DNA from: Closterium sp. Naga37s-1
Lineage: Eukaryota; Streptophyta; Zygnematophyceae; Desmidiales; Closteriaceae
Direction: 5' to 3'
Length of the DNA: 64,000 nucleotides
Assembly: GCA_947471745.1 (NCBI GenBank)
Contig: CANJKZ010000922.1
Span: 508,501-572,500 of the forward strand
The position numbers and the translations under genes are program-made. Positions 61,876 through 64,000 of the stretch are shown in pieces; position 1 is the first letter of the stretch; each line of letters begins with the position of its first letter. The notes beneath the pieces are model-generated. The model did not search any database, was not told the origin of the DNA, and saw nothing but the letters and a program-made list of their open reading frames with translations.

Positions 61876-62865
61876 TCATCCTCTCCCTCCTCCTGCTCCT
61901 CTACCCTCTTGGCCTTGAGCAGGGGTCCAACCATCAGGGAGTTTGTAGCAGTCGCGCCACATGTGTCCGCTCTTGTGGCAATAGTGACACTCGCCGTCGA
62001 ATCGGCCGCGACCGCGTCCGTAGCTCTTGTCGTCGCTGCCGTAACCGCCACTCCTGCGGCCTCCGCCGAAGTTGCTGCCACCAAACCTTCCTCCCCCTCG
62101 TCCTCTGCCTCTTCCTCGACCATATCCACGGCCGATGCTCGCTGCCCCAGCGCCATCCGCACTCGCCAACTCACGGCGGCGGAAATCCTCTTGAAGGATA
62201 GCTCGCTTCACGTCTTCAAGCGAGAGGCGGGGCAAGTCGCGATTAAGGTTGATGATGAGCGAGGACCATGACTCTGGGAGTAAGGCCAGCAACTTGGTCT
62301 TCTTTTGGAGCTCACTGTAGTTCAAATCAGCTCCCTCAAGCCGCGTCAACAAGTCGAAGAATTTCTGCACCCCTTCTTCAACCGCTTCGTCTTCTTCAAT
62401 TCGTAGTGCCGCCATTTGCCGTTCCAACACCACCGCTACCGCCGCTGTTGCAGGAGCATGTACACCCTTGAGAGCAGCCCATGCCTTTGGTCCTTTCTCT
62501 GGTTCACGCTGGAATGGCTTGATGTGACGGATCTGACTGCTCCCCAACGCTTGCCCAAGTAAGAGATAGCCTTGTGCGCTCTTCCGCACCCACGGGCTCT
62601 TCTCCGGGTCGTTCTCGGGGCGCTTCTCCGTTCCTTCCATCACCTCCAGCAGGTCATAGTGGTCAAAGATGTTCTCCATCTTGAAGGACCATTCAGCAAA
62701 GTTGTCACCGTTGAACTTGTCAAGCCCAAACACCCTAGGCTCATCCCTAGGTGGGCCAAGACTTGGTTGCATGGGCGCCATGGCTGAATCACGGGGTTGG
62801 CCTTGAGCTTGAGCTTCTCCACTGCCACCAGCACCTCTGCCACCCCTTTCCTCAGGTCCAGGCAT
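61876..62865 (-). CDS. Gag part of copia element F
   Basis: Starts at ATG 62865 (MPGPEERGG), 35 bases from the 5' LTR; the frame is open further back to the primer site but without an ATG. 329 residues: capsid domain of the UBN2 type (FNGDNFAEWSFKMENIF ... LLALLPESW), an Arg/Gly-rich stretch, and a canonical CX2CX4HX4C knuckle (CHYCHKSGHMWRDC, about 293-306). It ends at TGA inside a second Gly/Arg repeat; the frame continues open into pol, so one codon separates two halves of a fused frame. Confidence 0.88.
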   Translation of the reverse strand: MPGPEERGGRGAGGSGEAQAQGQPRDSAMAPMQPSLGPPRDEPRVFGLDKFNGDNFAEWSFKMENIFDHYDLLEVMEGTEKRPENDPEKSPWVRKSAQGYLLLGQALGSSQIRHIKPFQREPEKGPKAWAALKGVHAPATAAVAVVLERQMAALRIEEDEAVEEGVQKFFDLLTRLEGADLNYSELQKKTKLLALLPESWSSLIINLNRDLPRLSLEDVKRAILQEDFRRRELASADGAGAASIGRGYGRGRGRGRGGGRFGGSNFGGGRRSGGYGSDDKSYGRGRGRFDGECHYCHKSGHMWRDCYKLPDGWTPAQGQEGRGAGGGRG

Positions 62866-62885
62866 TGTCGAAACTGCTCCAAGGG

Positions 62886-62897
62886 GCTCTGATACCA
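62886..62897 (-). promoter_or_regulatory. primer binding site of element F
   Basis: TGGTATCAGAGC on the minus strand, two bases after the 5' LTR; a perfect initiator-Met type site. Confidence 0.9.
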
Positions 62898-62899
62898 CT

Positions 62900-63718
62900 T
62901 GTTATAGGCACAATAGGCTTGAATGTGCCTAAAACGAGAGATAGAGAGCACAGACGGATTTCTGCACAGCGGCTTCAAACGTTGATAGCGTTCTGCTCAC
63001 AGCTGCAAATGACTTGATTCAAATTGGATCTGGAGCGTCTTCACGTCGTCTACAATTAGCAATTTAGATTGCACGATTTGATAAAGAATTGACGACACAG
63101 CGTCGGTTTGAACGAACGGTACTATGGCAGCCACTATAGTCTTAGAACACAAGATAGGAAGAGTTACGAGTTGGGAATGACTCCCAGCTCCTACAAACCC
63201 CAAGAGCCGAGGTACAGTGATGTGGAACAGTGCCACACTGTCCCCAACCACGAAGGGTCTCGAAACTACCCTTCACTAGAACCTACACCAAGTGAAATGT
63301 TACACTACACAAAGTAATGTAACTATCTTCAATATCTTGAGGTGTACCCTTTTGGCAAGCTTCGAAATCACTTGAGGCTTGACACCAAGGCTCGGGCTCT
63401 TCATCACAAACTCATCCTTGAGTTCTTGATGGGTCTGCTGCACACACCTGCGACACGCCGAACGTTCGACACAGGACAAAATAGAAACCGCGCACGACAA
63501 AATAGAAACCGCGCGCGAGACACAAACGACCGCGTAACACGCGTCTAGCGATAACTCGCTATTGACTCGACACACACACTCGACATCATGACTCAACATT
63601 CACACACAATTATAAGCATGAAATATATATTATCCCATGCCCTCATACCATTCCATACACACACACATTCACGCACACGGACAACAAGCCGAGTGCAAAC
63701 CGTAGGGTTGCACCAACA
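62900..63718 (-). repeat. 5' LTR of element F
   Basis: 819 bp, about five differences from 57236-58054. On the minus strand AATATATATTTC (near 63620-63631) is a good TATA candidate. Confidence 0.9.
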
Positions 63719-63825
63719 TAACCCCCCAGGACAACGAGCCTGTAACCCTTCCCTAGGATCAATCGGGGATCACCAGTGGACCTCTGACACCCCCCCGCAC
63801 TGGGATGCCTGAAGTGCACACACTG

Positions 63826-63883
63826 GGATTCGAACCCGAGACCTTCGCTCTGATACCATGTCAGAATCCCAACCACTAGACCA
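63826..63883 (-). promoter_or_regulatory. tRNA-like A and B boxes of TRIM 2
   Basis: Minus strand: A box TGGTCTAGTGG (63873-63883), B box GGTTCGAATCC (63826-63836), 36 bases apart as in TRIM 1. The B box is unchanged between copies; the A box differs at one neutral position. Confidence 0.55.
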
Positions 63884-64000
63884 TTGGGATAAAAGGGCTT
63901 CTTAAGTAGCGGGTCAGTGCGCCCATAACCCCCCAGGACAACGAGCCTGTAACCCTTCCCTAGGATCAATCGGGGATCACCAGTGGACCTCTGACAGCCC

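Larger units (their letters stand above)
57236..63718 (-). mobile_element. Ty1/copia element F, young, different lineage
   Basis: A 6.5-kb minus-strand element with 819-bp LTRs differing at about five sites, and TSD TAACC (57231-57235 and 63719-63723). Its long LTRs, canonical CCHC zinc knuckle and Tnt1-like polyprotein set it apart from A-E and G. It is inserted in an LTR of TRIM 2. Confidence 0.93.
57164..63996 (-). mobile_element. TRIM element 2, split by element F
   Basis: The same 345-bp element as at 18073-18417: LTR 63859-63996, interior 63790-63858 with primer site TGGTATCAGAGC at 63847-63858, and LTR 57164-57235 plus 63724-63789 after removing element F and one TSD copy. TSD GCCCC at 57159-57163 and GCCC at 63997-64000 (cut by the window end). 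It is inserted in the leader of element G. Confidence 0.88.

Overview
The window is nuclear DNA of a eukaryote, most likely of the green lineage. It has spliceosomal introns, Ty1/copia retrotransposons primed by a plant-type initiator-Met tRNA site, an F-box/LRR gene and a ribosome-export gene (NMD3). A streptophyte is the best guess, perhaps a charophyte alga such as a zygnematophyte. The species cannot be fixed from sequence alone.

Layout. 1-2471: degenerate 3' end of a copia element (A). 2664-10052: intact young copia element B (+). 10182-17487: near-identical element C (-), tail to tail with B. 18073-18417: a 345-bp TRIM element. 18868-33927: a broken copy of an NXPE-like membrane SGNH-esterase gene on +, interrupted by decayed copia element D (20467-27905) and carrying a 1.6-kb 16-bp minisatellite. 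34435-38951: the intact copy of that gene on -, in six exons whose phases close to 832 codons. 40406-42643: single-exon F-box/LRR gene on -. 43909-49314: NMD3 on +, six exons that close to 586 codons. 49406-56413: decayed copia element E (+), inserted 91 bases after the NMD3 stop. 56656-64000: a three-deep nest, where copia fragment G is split by a second TRIM (57164-63996), itself split by copia element F (57236-63718, -).

Target-site duplications (TSDs) support the insertions of B (CTTGG), C (GGTTC), the first TRIM (AAAGT), E (CTTGG), the second TRIM (GCCC, cut by the window end) and F (TAACC). D lacks one and instead lies between two overlapping copies of the same exon.

The most unusual signal is in the two multi-exon host genes. 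Their introns hold repeated, decayed copies of exon edges. Acceptor-side copies mostly lie upstream of the intact exon and donor-side copies downstream of it. Short palindromes of the form TTTTGAGNCGNCTCAAAA, with symmetric base changes, are scattered through the same host DNA, often next to the duplicated blocks. A second notable signal is a TRIM family whose LTR/primer-site junction carries tRNA-like A and B boxes.
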